Position numbers and translations under genes: made by a program | Notes under the pieces: generated by a model | Seen by the model: the letters and a program-made list of their open reading frames with translations, nothing else | Database searches by the model: none | What the model was told of the DNA's origin: nothing | Shown: one piece after another, positions 50,492 through 58,016 of the stretch | How the letters are laid out: every line of letters begins with the position of its first letter | Position numbering within the stretch: position 1 is the stretch's first letter | NCBI RefSeq assembly: GCF_022811705.1 | Contig: NZ_CP094528.1 | Location: 3,410,001 to 3,474,000 of the forward strand | From: Agromyces larvae | Lineage (GTDB): Bacteria > Actinomycetota > Actinomycetes > Actinomycetales > Microbacteriaceae | Length of the DNA stretch: 64,000 nucleotides | Direction of reading: 5' to 3'

Positions 50492-50633
50492 TCCCTTGCA
50501 CCAAGAGTGTCCTGCAATCACATTCCGCATCGGCCGCCACAGCAAACAGCCGATGCACTACCGAATATATAACAGATCGGTAACAGGCGCTAGTCGAACT
50601 GGAAGCGATTTCCGTGCGGCCGGAGGAAGGCGA

Positions 50634-51407
50634 TCAGAAGACGTCGGGGCTGGGCGTCGAGGCCTGGCGGATCGAGACATCCGCGTGACGATCGAACCGG
50701 TAGCCGACGCCGCGCACGGTGCGCACGATGTCCTGGTAGTGGGCGAGCTTCGACCGCAGCCGGCGCACGTGCACGTCGATCGTGCGCTCGCTCGGCGCCT
50801 CCTCGTCGTCGGCCCACAGGCGCTCGATGAGCTCGTGCCGGTCGATCGTGCGACCCTCGCGCAGCACGAGGTACTGCAGCAGCTCGAACTCCTTGTAGGT
50901 GAGGCCGGCGGGCTCGGCGTCGAGCAGCACGCGCTTGCGCGAGATGTCGATGATCACGCCGTTCGGGTGCCGGTCGGTGTCGTCGTGACCGGTCTGCTCG
51001 CGCTGCTTCGCGAGCGCGGCCGGGTCCTGCAGGGCGAGGCGCACGACGTCGACGTCACGGCCGCCGGCGCCCTCGGGAGCGAGAGCGACCGCGGCGTACG
51101 TCTCGGCCGACGGCGCGACCTCGGCGGTCAGCTTGCGCAGCGCCTCGACGATGCGGTGCAGCGTGGTGCCGTCGGCGACGGCCTTGGCCTCGTCGATGCC
51201 GACGTACAGCACGAAGCCGCGGGCCTCGGTGCCGTCGGGCACGGCGCGGACGCGGGGTGCGGCGGGCTGCGCAGCGGCGGGCGCGGTCTGGGCGGGCGCC
51301 GCCTGCGCGGTCGAGACGCCGGCGATGCGGCGCAGGGCACCCGGCGCGACGGGCGTCGGGTTCGAGACGGTGGGAGCGGTGCGGATCGGAGCGAGCGCGA
51401 GAGACAT
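50634..51407 (-). CDS. Winged-helix regulator with OmpR/PhoB-type DNA-binding domain
   Basis: A 257-residue protein lacking a receiver domain. Residues 1-55 are Ala/Pro-rich, and 60-140 form a small alpha/beta domain (GFVLYVGIDEAKAVADGTTLHRIVEALRK). The PhoB-type winged helix is at about 155-245 (LTYKEFELLQYLVLREGRTIDRHELIERLW, RTIDVHVRRLRSKL, VRTVRGVGYRF). Orphan regulators of this build are frequent in actinobacteria. TAGGAC ends 7 nt before the ATG (leaderless pattern). A possible Cys-rich leader peptide lies 170 nt upstream. Confidence 0.9.
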   Translation of the reverse strand: MSLALAPIRTAPTVSNPTPVAPGALRRIAGVSTAQAAPAQTAPAAAQPAAPRVRAVPDGTEARGFVLYVGIDEAKAVADGTTLHRIVEALRKLTAEVAPSAETYAAVALAPEGAGGRDVDVVRLALQDPAALAKQREQTGHDDTDRHPNGVIIDISRKRVLLDAEPAGLTYKEFELLQYLVLREGRTIDRHELIERLWADDEEAPSERTIDVHVRRLRSKLAHYQDIVRTVRGVGYRFDRHADVSIRQASTPSPDVF

Positions 51408-51576
51408 GACGGAAGTCCTAACGGAGGGTGCGTTGACCGGCCCCGAGCGGCGGGGCCGAGAACGAATGGCCGGCGGTGGCCTGGCGAACCTGAGTCGGTT
51501 CAGAACCTGAGCGGTTCAACGGAGCCCGGCGACCTGGATGTGGTCGGCGGCGGGACTCGGCGGGAGGGGTCGCGGG

Positions 51577-51678
51577 TCAGCGGCACATTCGACAACACAT
51601 CGACGCGCGCGCCGGCATCATCATGCCGGTCGTCCTGAGAGCCTCGGCGGCGATCAGGGTGCGTGCGTTGTCAGTCAT
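51577..51678 (-). CDS. Possible leaderless Cys-rich leader peptide (33 aa)
   Basis: MTDNARTLIAAEALRTTG followed by the Cys cluster SMCCRMCR and stop. TTTACT at 51686-51691 (minus strand) ends 7 nt before the ATG, so the peptide would be translated from the very 5' end of a transcript running toward the winged-helix gene. Cys-rich leaderless peptides act as cysteine-sensing attenuators in mycobacteria. This one is too short to prove by sequence alone. The rest of the 507-bp gap 51408-51914 contains only scattered GAAGGAT words. Confidence 0.4.
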   Translation of the reverse strand: MTDNARTLIAAEALRTTGMMMPARASMCCRMCR

Positions 51679-51914
51679 GGGCGTCAGTAAAACCGAGTCG
51701 CGCGGGTGTGTCAATTCATGACGCCCCGATGACGCCGAGTGACGTCGCACGCGGTGCGCGATGGGTCGCGGCATCCGGAAGGATCCCCTCGAAGGATGCC
51801 ACCCTTCGCAGCATCTTCGTCAGTAGGTCAATTTGAAGAATCTTCTCGCTTCGTTTCGCGGCACGGCGTGTCGAGGGTTGAAGGATCTTCGCCGCCGCCG
51901 GGGCCGACCCGCGC

Positions 51915-52547
51915 TTATACCGTGCCGTAGAGCCGGTCGCCCGCGTCGCCGAGGCCCGGCACGATGTACCCGTGCTCGTTCAGCCGCTCATCGACGGCAC
52001 CGACGACGATCGACACATCGAGCCCGTGCAGCGCCTGTTCGACCGCCGCGAGCCCCTCGGGCGCGGCGAGGATGCAGATGGCCGTGACATCCGTCGCCCC
52101 GCGGTCGAGGAGGAACCTGATCGCCGCGCTCAGCGACCCGCCCGTGGCCAGCATCGGGTCGAGCACGAAGCATTGCCGATCGCTCAGGTCGTCGGGCAGC
52201 CGCTCGGCGTACGTGGTCGGCTGCAGAGTCTCCTCGTTGCGCGCCATGCCGAGGAACCCCACCTCGGCGCTCGGCAGCAGCTTGACCATGCCCTCGAGCA
52301 TGCCCAGGCCCGCCCGCAGGATCGGCACGATGAGCGGCTTCGGATCGGCGATGCGCACCCCCGTGGTCGGCGCGACCGGGGTGACGATGTCGACCGGCTC
52401 GACTCGCACGTTGCGCGTGCCCTCGTACGCGAGCAGCGTCATCAGCTCCTCGACGAGCGACCGGAACACCGGCGACGGGGTCTTCACGTCGCGGAGCACC
52501 GTCAACTTGTGCGTGATCAGCGGGTGGTCGGCAACGTGGACTCGCAT
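51915..52547 (-). CDS. upp: Uracil phosphoribosyltransferase
   Basis: A 210-residue enzyme converting uracil plus PRPP to UMP in pyrimidine salvage. Characteristic segments are [20 protein letters not shown] at the start, [12 protein letters not shown], the PRPP loop [15 protein letters not shown] and the uracil-binding end [26 protein letters not shown] at 52555-52560 (minus strand) ends 7 nt before the ATG, fixing a leaderless start. It is divergent from tadA with 43 bp between starts. Confidence 0.97.
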   Translation of the reverse strand: MRVHVADHPLITHKLTVLRDVKTPSPVFRSLVEELMTLLAYEGTRNVRVEPVDIVTPVAPTTGVRIADPKPLIVPILRAGLGMLEGMVKLLPSAEVGFLGMARNEETLQPTTYAERLPDDLSDRQCFVLDPMLATGGSLSAAIRFLLDRGATDVTAICILAAPEGLAAVEQALHGLDVSIVVGAVDERLNEHGYIVPGLGDAGDRLYGTV

Positions 52548-52590
52548 AGGCTCGAGTCTAGTTCGCGGGGCTGTCGGAATGAGGGGGCGG

Positions 52591-53052
52591 ATGCATCGGA
52601 GCGAGCACCTCGATTGGATGCGCCGCGCGCTCGCCGAGGCGCGGCTCGCGTCCGACTCCGCCGACGTCCCGGTCGGGGCGATCGTGGTGGATGCCACGGG
52701 GTCGGTCATCGGCCGCGGACACAACGAGCGCGAGCTGCGCCACGACCCCACTGCGCACGCCGAGGTGCTCGCGATCCGCGAAGCGGCGGCGACGACGCAG
52801 GACTGGCAGCTGCCCGGCTGCACGCTCGTCGTCACCCTCGAGCCGTGCGTGATGTGCGCCGGTGCGATCCTCGCCGCCCGCATCCCCACCGTCGTGTTCG
52901 GAGCGTGGGACGAGAAGGCCGGCGCTGCCGGCAGCGTCTACGACGTGCTGCGCGACCGTCGCCTCAACCACCGCGCCGAGGTGTTCGGGGGAGTGGACGC
53001 CGAGGCATCCGCCGCCCTGCTGCTCGACTTCTTCCAGGCCCGCCGCACCTGA
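52591..53052 (+). CDS. tadA: tRNA adenosine deaminase / nucleoside deaminase
   Basis: A 153-residue CDA-fold zinc deaminase with [11 protein letters not shown] (His ligand and catalytic Glu) and [10 protein letters not shown] (two Cys ligands). Start [17 protein letters not shown] has GAGGGGG just upstream; ATG 52579 is an in-frame alternative. TadA converts A34 of tRNA-Arg(ACG) to inosine, the very tRNA used as the phage attachment site here. Adjacency to upp is common in actinobacteria. Confidence 0.93.
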   Translation: MHRSEHLDWMRRALAEARLASDSADVPVGAIVVDATGSVIGRGHNERELRHDPTAHAEVLAIREAAATTQDWQLPGCTLVVTLEPCVMCAGAILAARIPTVVFGAWDEKAGAAGSVYDVLRDRRLNHRAEVFGGVDAEASAALLLDFFQARRT

Positions 53053-53074
53053 CCAAACCCCTCCCGCCCGCACT

Positions 53075-53161
53075 GTACGCAATTCAGGTACGGAGTCGGC
53101 GTGTCCGCCCGACACGCTGTACGCCGTGGCGCGACACGCACTCCGCTCCTGAATTGCGTTC
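53075..53161. repeat. Palindromic intergenic repeat, copy 4 (87 bp)
   Basis: Ends GTACGCAATTCAGG and CCTGAATTGCGTTC; internal GGCGTGTC and GCGACACGC boxes, plus a second CCGACACGC in the centre. It starts 22 nt after the tadA stop and lies between convergent genes. Confidence 0.9.
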
Positions 53162-53196
53162 CCCGCGTTCGGGAACTGGGTTGCCCGTCGCGGGGG

Positions 53197-53937
53197 CTAC
53201 TCGACCGGGGAGGACGCGCGGGGCGGCGCGATGCCGTCGAGGTACTCGTTCAGCAGTGCGGCCGATGCGGCGGCCGCACGCGGGCCTTCGGCCGCCTGGG
53301 CGTCGAGCATGCGCTCGCGAGTCCAGCCGTAGGCGGGCAGTTCGTCGCCCCACGCGGCGAGCCAGTCGGCATGGATGCGCTCGTCGACCTCGGGATGGAA
53401 CTGCACCGCGAGCAGCCAGTCGCCCCGGCGGTACGCCTGGTTCGGGTACTGCGCGCTCGACGCCAGCAGTTCCACGCCCTCGGGCAGCTCGTAGTGGTCG
53501 CCGTGCCACTGCACGGTCGGCACGCCCGCGAAGTGGCGCACCGGCGAGTCGGCGCCGGCGTCGGTCGGCGTGACCTCGAGCCATCCGACCTCTTTGCGTT
53601 CGCCGCGGTAGACCCGAGCACCGAGCGTCGCCGCGATGAGCTGCGCGCCCAAGCACACCCCGAACACGGGCGCCTCGGCCGCGATGCGCGAACGCAGCAG
53701 CGCGATCTCGTCGGCGAGGTAGGGGTGGCGGTCGGTGTCGTACGCGGCCTCCTCGCCGCCGAGCACGACGACCAGGTCGGGGGCGAGGGCGTCGAGCTGC
53801 GAGACATCCGTCTGCGGGGTGTCGACCACCCGCACGTCGAAGCCGCGCCCGCGCAGCACGGGCTCGAGGTTGCCGAGCCCGATCGCAGGGTCGTGTCGCA
53901 GCACGAGCGCGACCGGCGCACCCGCGCCTGCGCTCAC
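53197..53937 (-). CDS. Class I glutamine amidotransferase
   Basis: A 246-residue stand-alone amidotransferase domain. Nucleophile Cys lies in GVCLGAQLIAA (near residue 97) and the His/Glu dyad in LLAVQFHPEV (near 180). Such GMP-synthase-like proteins (YfeJ type) may cleave gamma-glutamyl amides; the actual substrate is unknown. It starts in a GTGA overlap with the CDF transporter gene, so the two are one operon. Confidence 0.9.
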   Translation of the reverse strand: MSAGAGAPVALVLRHDPAIGLGNLEPVLRGRGFDVRVVDTPQTDVSQLDALAPDLVVVLGGEEAAYDTDRHPYLADEIALLRSRIAAEAPVFGVCLGAQLIAATLGARVYRGERKEVGWLEVTPTDAGADSPVRHFAGVPTVQWHGDHYELPEGVELLASSAQYPNQAYRRGDWLLAVQFHPEVDERIHADWLAAWGDELPAYGWTRERMLDAQAAEGPRAAAASAALLNEYLDGIAPPRASSPVE

Positions 53938-54896
53938 TCGAGACCCTTGATGACGATCGCGTCGGTGGGCGGGGCCGCCTGGTTCGGGTCGACGTACACG
54001 TCGGGCTCGATGTAGATGACGCGGGCTGCCGGCACCGCCGCGCGGATGCGCTGTTCGATCACGTTCGTGGCCGCCGCGACCTCGAGCAGCGGCTGGTCGG
54101 CCACGAACCCGACCTTCGCCGCCACGAGCAGCTCGTCGGGGCCGAGGTAGAGGGTCTTCATGTGGATGAGCCGCTCGATCTCGGGGCCGTCGACGATCGC
54201 CCGTTCGATGGCCGCGGCATCCTCCTCGTTGGCGCCCTCGCCGACCAGTAGGCTCTTGGTCTCGACGCCGAGCACGATCGCGACGAGCACCAGCAGCGTG
54301 CCGATCATGAGGGTTCCGACGGCGTCGAACACCGAGTTGCCGGTGATGACGGTGAGGCCGACGCCGAGCAGGGCGAACACGAGGCCGGTGAGCGCCGCGA
54401 CGTCTTCGAGCAGCACGACGGGAAGCTCGGGCGCCTTCGCGCGGCGCACGAACTGCACCCAGTTCTGCTTGCCGCGCACGTGGTTCGACTCCTTCACCGC
54501 GGTGCGCAGCGAGAACGACTCGAGCACGATAGCGATGGCGAGCACCAGCAGCGGCAGCCAGGCGTTCTCGAGCTCGTGCGGGTGGGTGAGCTTGTCGACG
54601 CCCTCGTAGATCGAGAACACGCCGCCGACCGAGAACAGGATGATCGCCACGACGAACGCGTACACGTACCGCTCGCGGCCGTAGCCGAACGGGTGCTCCT
54701 TGTCGGCGGCGCGGGCCGCGCGGCGACCGCCGAGCATGAGCAGCAGCTGGTTGCCCGAGTCGGCGACCGAGTGGATCGCCTCGGCCAGCATCGACGCCGA
54801 CCCCGAGAAGAACCACGCGATGAACTTCGTGATCGCGATGCCCAGGTTCGCGAGGAAGGCCGCCACGATCGCTTTGGTGCCGCCGGATGCGCTCAT
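53934..54896 (-). CDS. Cation diffusion facilitator (CDF) transporter
   Basis: A 320-residue divalent metal/proton antiporter. Six helices include EAIHSVADSGNQ (metal-binding His/Asp of helix 2) and the loop HPFGYGRERY. The partner site in helix 5 reads LEDVAAL, where CDF proteins usually have HxxxD. With Glu-Asp instead of His-x3-Asp the metal choice may differ from zinc. The C-terminal cytoplasmic domain (about 210-310) is present. TAGGAT ends 7 nt before the ATG; the box is shared with proC. Confidence 0.92.
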   Translation of the reverse strand: MSASGGTKAIVAAFLANLGIAITKFIAWFFSGSASMLAEAIHSVADSGNQLLLMLGGRRAARAADKEHPFGYGRERYVYAFVVAIILFSVGGVFSIYEGVDKLTHPHELENAWLPLLVLAIAIVLESFSLRTAVKESNHVRGKQNWVQFVRRAKAPELPVVLLEDVAALTGLVFALLGVGLTVITGNSVFDAVGTLMIGTLLVLVAIVLGVETKSLLVGEGANEEDAAAIERAIVDGPEIERLIHMKTLYLGPDELLVAAKVGFVADQPLLEVAAATNVIEQRIRAAVPAARVIYIEPDVYVDPNQAAPPTDAIVIKGLE

Positions 54897-54903
54897 GCGC
54901 CCA

Positions 54904-54913
54904 ATCCTAGGAT
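54904..54913. promoter_or_regulatory. Shared palindromic -10 element of proC and the CDF gene
   Basis: The 10-bp palindrome ATCCTAGGAT supplies TAGGAT to both strands. It ends 6 nt before the proC ATG (plus) and 7 nt before the CDF ATG (minus). The start codons are only 23 bp apart, so both mRNAs would be leaderless and the promoters mutually exclusive. Confidence 0.65.
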
Positions 54914-54919
54914 GGCTGC

Positions 54920-55765
54920 ATGAGCGCCGTTGACCCCGTGACCCTGCCCCCGATCGCCTTCCTCGGAGCGGGCTCGATGGCCCGGGCCATCCTGTCGGGG
55001 CTGCTGCGACCCGAGGTCGACGCGCCCGACATCCGAGCCACGAATCGGTCGGCCGAGAAGGCCGCCTCGCTCGCCTCCGACGGGGTGGTCGCGTACGCGA
55101 CCGAGACGGATGCCGCGGCGAACCGCCGCGCGGTCGCAGGCGCGAAGCTCGTCGTCGTGGCGGTCAAGCCGCATATGGTGCCCGACCTGCTGCGCGAGAT
55201 CGCCGACGCGCTCGAACCCGGCGCGATCGTGGTGTCCGTCGCCGCCGGCGTCACCGTCGCCACCTTCGAACAGCTGCTTCCCGAGCACGTCGCCGTCGTG
55301 CGCACCATGCCGAACACGCCGGCGGTCGTCGGGCGGGCGGTCACGGGGGTGTCGGCCGGCACCCGGTCGACCGACGACGACGTCGCGCTCGTCGTCAGCC
55401 TGTTCGAGACGGTCGGCGAGGTGCTGGTCGTGCCCGAGTCGCAGCTCGACGCGCTGTCCACGATCTCGGGATCGGGGCCGGCGTACGTCTTCTTCCTGAT
55501 CGAGCAGCTCACGGCGACCGCGATCGACCTGGGGTTCACGGCCGAGCAGGCGGCGCTGATGGTGCAGGGCACCTTCCGCGGAGCATCCGAACTGCTCGCC
55601 CACTCCGGCGAGGAGCCGGCCGAGCTGCGCCGCCGCGTGACCAGCCCGAAGGGCACCACCGAGCGGGCGATCGCGGTGCTCGACGAGGCATCCCTCAAGC
55701 AGACCTTCGACCGCGCGACGCAGGCCGCGCTCGCGCGGGCGCGCGAGCTCGCCGCGGGCGCATGA
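54920..55765 (+). CDS. proC: Pyrroline-5-carboxylate reductase
   Basis: A 281-residue NAD(P)H enzyme making the last step of proline synthesis. The Rossmann start is IAFLGAGSMARAILSGLL. VVAVKPHMVPDLL and the signature near VTSPKGTTERAIAVLDEASLKQTF are typical. Length is normal. The ATG is 6 nt after TAGGAT (leaderless). The stop overlaps the next gene start (ATGA), linking proC to the second GH20. Confidence 0.97.
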   Translation: MSAVDPVTLPPIAFLGAGSMARAILSGLLRPEVDAPDIRATNRSAEKAASLASDGVVAYATETDAAANRRAVAGAKLVVVAVKPHMVPDLLREIADALEPGAIVVSVAAGVTVATFEQLLPEHVAVVRTMPNTPAVVGRAVTGVSAGTRSTDDDVALVVSLFETVGEVLVVPESQLDALSTISGSGPAYVFFLIEQLTATAIDLGFTAEQAALMVQGTFRGASELLAHSGEEPAELRRRVTSPKGTTERAIAVLDEASLKQTFDRATQAALARARELAAGA

Positions 55766-57378
55766 GCGGCGAGCCCGCTGGTACGTCGCTCGCTGAGCTT
55801 GTCGAAGCGGGTGCGGGTCCCTTCGACGGGCTCAGGGAGCCTGCGGGTGTCCCGCTCGCTGAGCTTGTCGAAGCGGGTGCGGGTCCCTTCGACGGGCTCA
55901 GGGAGCCTGCGGGTGTCCCGCTCGCTGAGCTTGTCGAAGCGGGTGCGGCTCCCTTCGACGGACTCAGGGAGCCTGCGGGTGTCCCGCTCGCTGAGCTTGT
56001 CGAAGCGGGTGCGGCTCCCTTCGACGGGCTCAGGGAGCCGGTGGGTACGTCGCTCGCTGAGCTTGTCGAAGCGGGTGCGGCTCCCTCCGACCGGGTCAGG
56101 GAGCTGCGGCTCGACGGCGAGCCCGCGTACGCCTGGCGCGGGGTCATGCTCGACGTGGCGCGGCGGTTCCGCCCGCTGCCCGAGCTGCGCCGGTTCGTCG
56201 ACCTGCTCGCCGCGCACGGGCTGAACGTGCTGCAGCTGCACCTCACCGACGACCAGGGCTGGCGTATCGAGGTGCGCGCGTTCCCGCGACTCGCCGAGGT
56301 CGGCGGCCGGCGGTCGCAGACGCAGCTCGGGCACGGGCCGGATGCCACGCTCGACGGCGTGCCGCACACCGGGTGGTACACGCAGGCCGAACTGCGCGAG
56401 CTCGTCGCCTACGCGGCGGCCCGGGGCATCCGGATCGTCCCCGAGGTCGACCTGCCCGGGCACGCGACCGCGATCCTGGCGGCGTATCCCGAGCTCGGCG
56501 TCGGCGGCGCCGAGGCGGTGCGGGCTCGCGTGGCGGAGCCGTGGACGCGGTTCGGCGTCTCCGAGGAGGTGCTGAACGTCGAGGAGTCGACCGTGGCGTT
56601 CGCGTGCGCGGTGCTCGACGAGGTGTGCGACGTGTTCGATTCCGACGTGATCGGCATCGGCGGGGACGAGGTGCGCAAGGAGCGCTGGCGCGGCGACGCG
56701 CGCACGCAGCGGCTGATGCGCGAGCGCGGCCTCGTCGACGAGCGCGAGCTGCAGGCGTGGTTCCTCGGGCGGGTGGCCGCGCATCTCGCCGCCCGCGGAC
56801 GCCGGGTGCTCGGGTGGGACGAGATGCTCGAGGGCGCGGATGCCTCGCACCTGCCCGGTGACGCGATCGTCGCCTCGTGGCGCGGGCCGGTGGGCGCCGA
56901 GCTCGGCGCCCGCCTCGGGCACGACGTCGTGCTCTGCCCCGACCTGTGGACCTACCTCGACTACCGGCAGTCGGATGATCCGCGCGAGCCGATCCCGGTC
57001 GGCACGGTGCTGGCGCTCGAGGACGTCGCGTCGTTCGATCCGCTCGCCGGGGCGTCGGCCGCGCTTCGTTCGCACGTCGTCGGGGTGCAGGCGAACGTGT
57101 GGTGCGAGCATCTCGACTCGCGCGAGCGGCTCGACTACGCGGTGTTCCCCCGGCTCGGGGCGTTCGCCGAGGTCGCTTGGAACGGCGGCCCGCTCGACTG
57201 GGACTCGTTCACCGAGCGGCTGCCCGGCTACCTCGCGTGGCTCGAGTCGCGCGGGGTCGACTTCCGCCCGCTCGACGGCCCGCGCCCCGACCAGCAGCGG
57301 CCCGGCGTGCCCGGCGTGCCGCGCGACCGGGCGTCGCGCCTCGCCGAACTCGCCCGCCTCACCGCCGACCTCCTCTGA
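55762..57378 (+). CDS. GH20 beta-N-acetylhexosaminidase whose N-terminus is a palindromic repeat array
   Basis: A 538-residue frame. Residues 4-113 are five 22-residue repeats (EPAGVPLAELVEAGA...), translated from a 66-bp nucleotide repeat. The catalytic TIM barrel begins abruptly at YAWRGVMLDVARRF (about 121), with LQLHLTDDQGWRIE near 157, catalytic Asp302-Glu303 in IGIGGDEV and GWDEMLEG near 353. The usual N-terminal GH20b domain, present in the 3054 homologue, is missing. Either the repeats replaced it or translation starts further in. All core active-site motifs are intact. It is coupled to proC by an ATGA overlap. Confidence 0.85.
   Translation: MSGEPAGTSLAELVEAGAGPFDGLREPAGVPLAELVEAGAGPFDGLREPAGVPLAELVEAGAAPFDGLREPAGVPLAELVEAGAAPFDGLREPVGTSLAELVEAGAAPSDRVRELRLDGEPAYAWRGVMLDVARRFRPLPELRRFVDLLAAHGLNVLQLHLTDDQGWRIEVRAFPRLAEVGGRRSQTQLGHGPDATLDGVPHTGWYTQAELRELVAYAAARGIRIVPEVDLPGHATAILAAYPELGVGGAEAVRARVAEPWTRFGVSEEVLNVEESTVAFACAVLDEVCDVFDSDVIGIGGDEVRKERWRGDARTQRLMRERGLVDERELQAWFLGRVAAHLAARGRRVLGWDEMLEGADASHLPGDAIVASWRGPVGAELGARLGHDVVLCPDLWTYLDYRQSDDPREPIPVGTVLALEDVASFDPLAGASAALRSHVVGVQANVWCEHLDSRERLDYAVFPRLGAFAEVAWNGGPLDWDSFTERLPGYLAWLESRGVDFRPLDGPRPDQQRPGVPGVPRDRASRLAELARLTADLL
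55771..56100. repeat. Five tandem 66-bp units, each a hairpin, inside a coding region
   Basis: Each unit carries CTGAGCTTGTCGAAG facing CTTCGACGGGCTCAG, a near-perfect 15-bp inverted pair separated by about 14 nt. Units 2-4 are nearly identical; units 1 and 5 are more diverged. 66 is a multiple of three, so unit gain or loss keeps the frame. Confidence 0.95.
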
Positions 57379-57432
57379 GCACCCCGCCCCACCCCGCCCC
57401 ACACCCCGCCCCGCCCAGCCCCGCCCCGCCCT

Positions 57433-57519
57433 GCACGCAATTCAGGTACGGAGGGCGTGTCGCGCCTCGGGCGACGGCGTGTCGCGACGACACGCCGACT
57501 CCTCTCCTGAATTGCGTTC
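57433..57519. repeat. Palindromic intergenic repeat, copy 5 (87 bp)
   Basis: Ends GCACGCAATTCAGG and CCTGAATTGCGTTC; internal GGCGTGTCG occurs twice and CGACACGCC once. It starts 54 nt after the GH20 stop, behind a CCCCGCC-rich tract. The remaining part of the 251-bp gap before 57630 shows no other feature except a GGTGGTG(G) word pair. Confidence 0.9.
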
Positions 57520-57629
57520 CGGTGGTGGCGGAGTGCGTTCCGGTGGTGTCGACTTCTGGGGCGCGAGTTCGTCACCATGGTGTGACGAACCTCGTCACGG
57601 CCCCGCGGGGTGCTGACCAAGGAGTTGCC

Positions 57630-58016
57630 ATGACCGATACGTACGCCTTCCTCATCCACGAGCCCGACTGGGACTCGGACGCGTTCCTCGGCGGCGGCGG
57701 GGTGCCCGGCGGGAACCCCGAGATGAACTTCCCCGAGCACAAGGCGTTCCAGGCGGCGGTCGCGAAGCTCGGCGCCCGCATCGTCGGAGCCGCCGCACTG
57801 CAGAACGCCCGATACGGCGGCCGGGTGACGCCGGGCTCGGGCGACCGCGCCGTCGACGACGCGGTCTACTCCGACGGGCCCTACCCCGACACGAGCGAGG
57901 TCGTCTCGGGGTTCTACCTCGTCGAGGTCGCCGACGAGGCGCAGGCTCGGCACATCGCCGCGCTCGTGCCGACCGGCGGCCACATCGAGTGGCGCAAGGT
58001 GTTCCCGACGCCGTGA
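57630..58016 (+). CDS. YCII-related (DGPF-type) protein linked to an ECF sigma factor
   Basis: A 128-residue dimeric alpha/beta-barrel protein of the YCII family. The family motif DGPF appears as SDGPYPDTSEVVSGFYLVEV. AAGGAG lies before ATG 57630. Its stop overlaps the sigma factor start (GTGA). YCII/DGPF genes are the standard partners of ECF42-type sigma factors. The protein may be a sensor or a target; biochemical activity is unknown. Confidence 0.9.
   Translation: MTDTYAFLIHEPDWDSDAFLGGGGVPGGNPEMNFPEHKAFQAAVAKLGARIVGAAALQNARYGGRVTPGSGDRAVDDAVYSDGPYPDTSEVVSGFYLVEVADEAQARHIAALVPTGGHIEWRKVFPTP

Noticed and set aside
55771..56100. Tandem array as a possible CRISPR or attachment array
   Set aside because: Units are contiguous and near-identical over all 66 bp, without unique spacers, and stay in frame with the GH20 gene.
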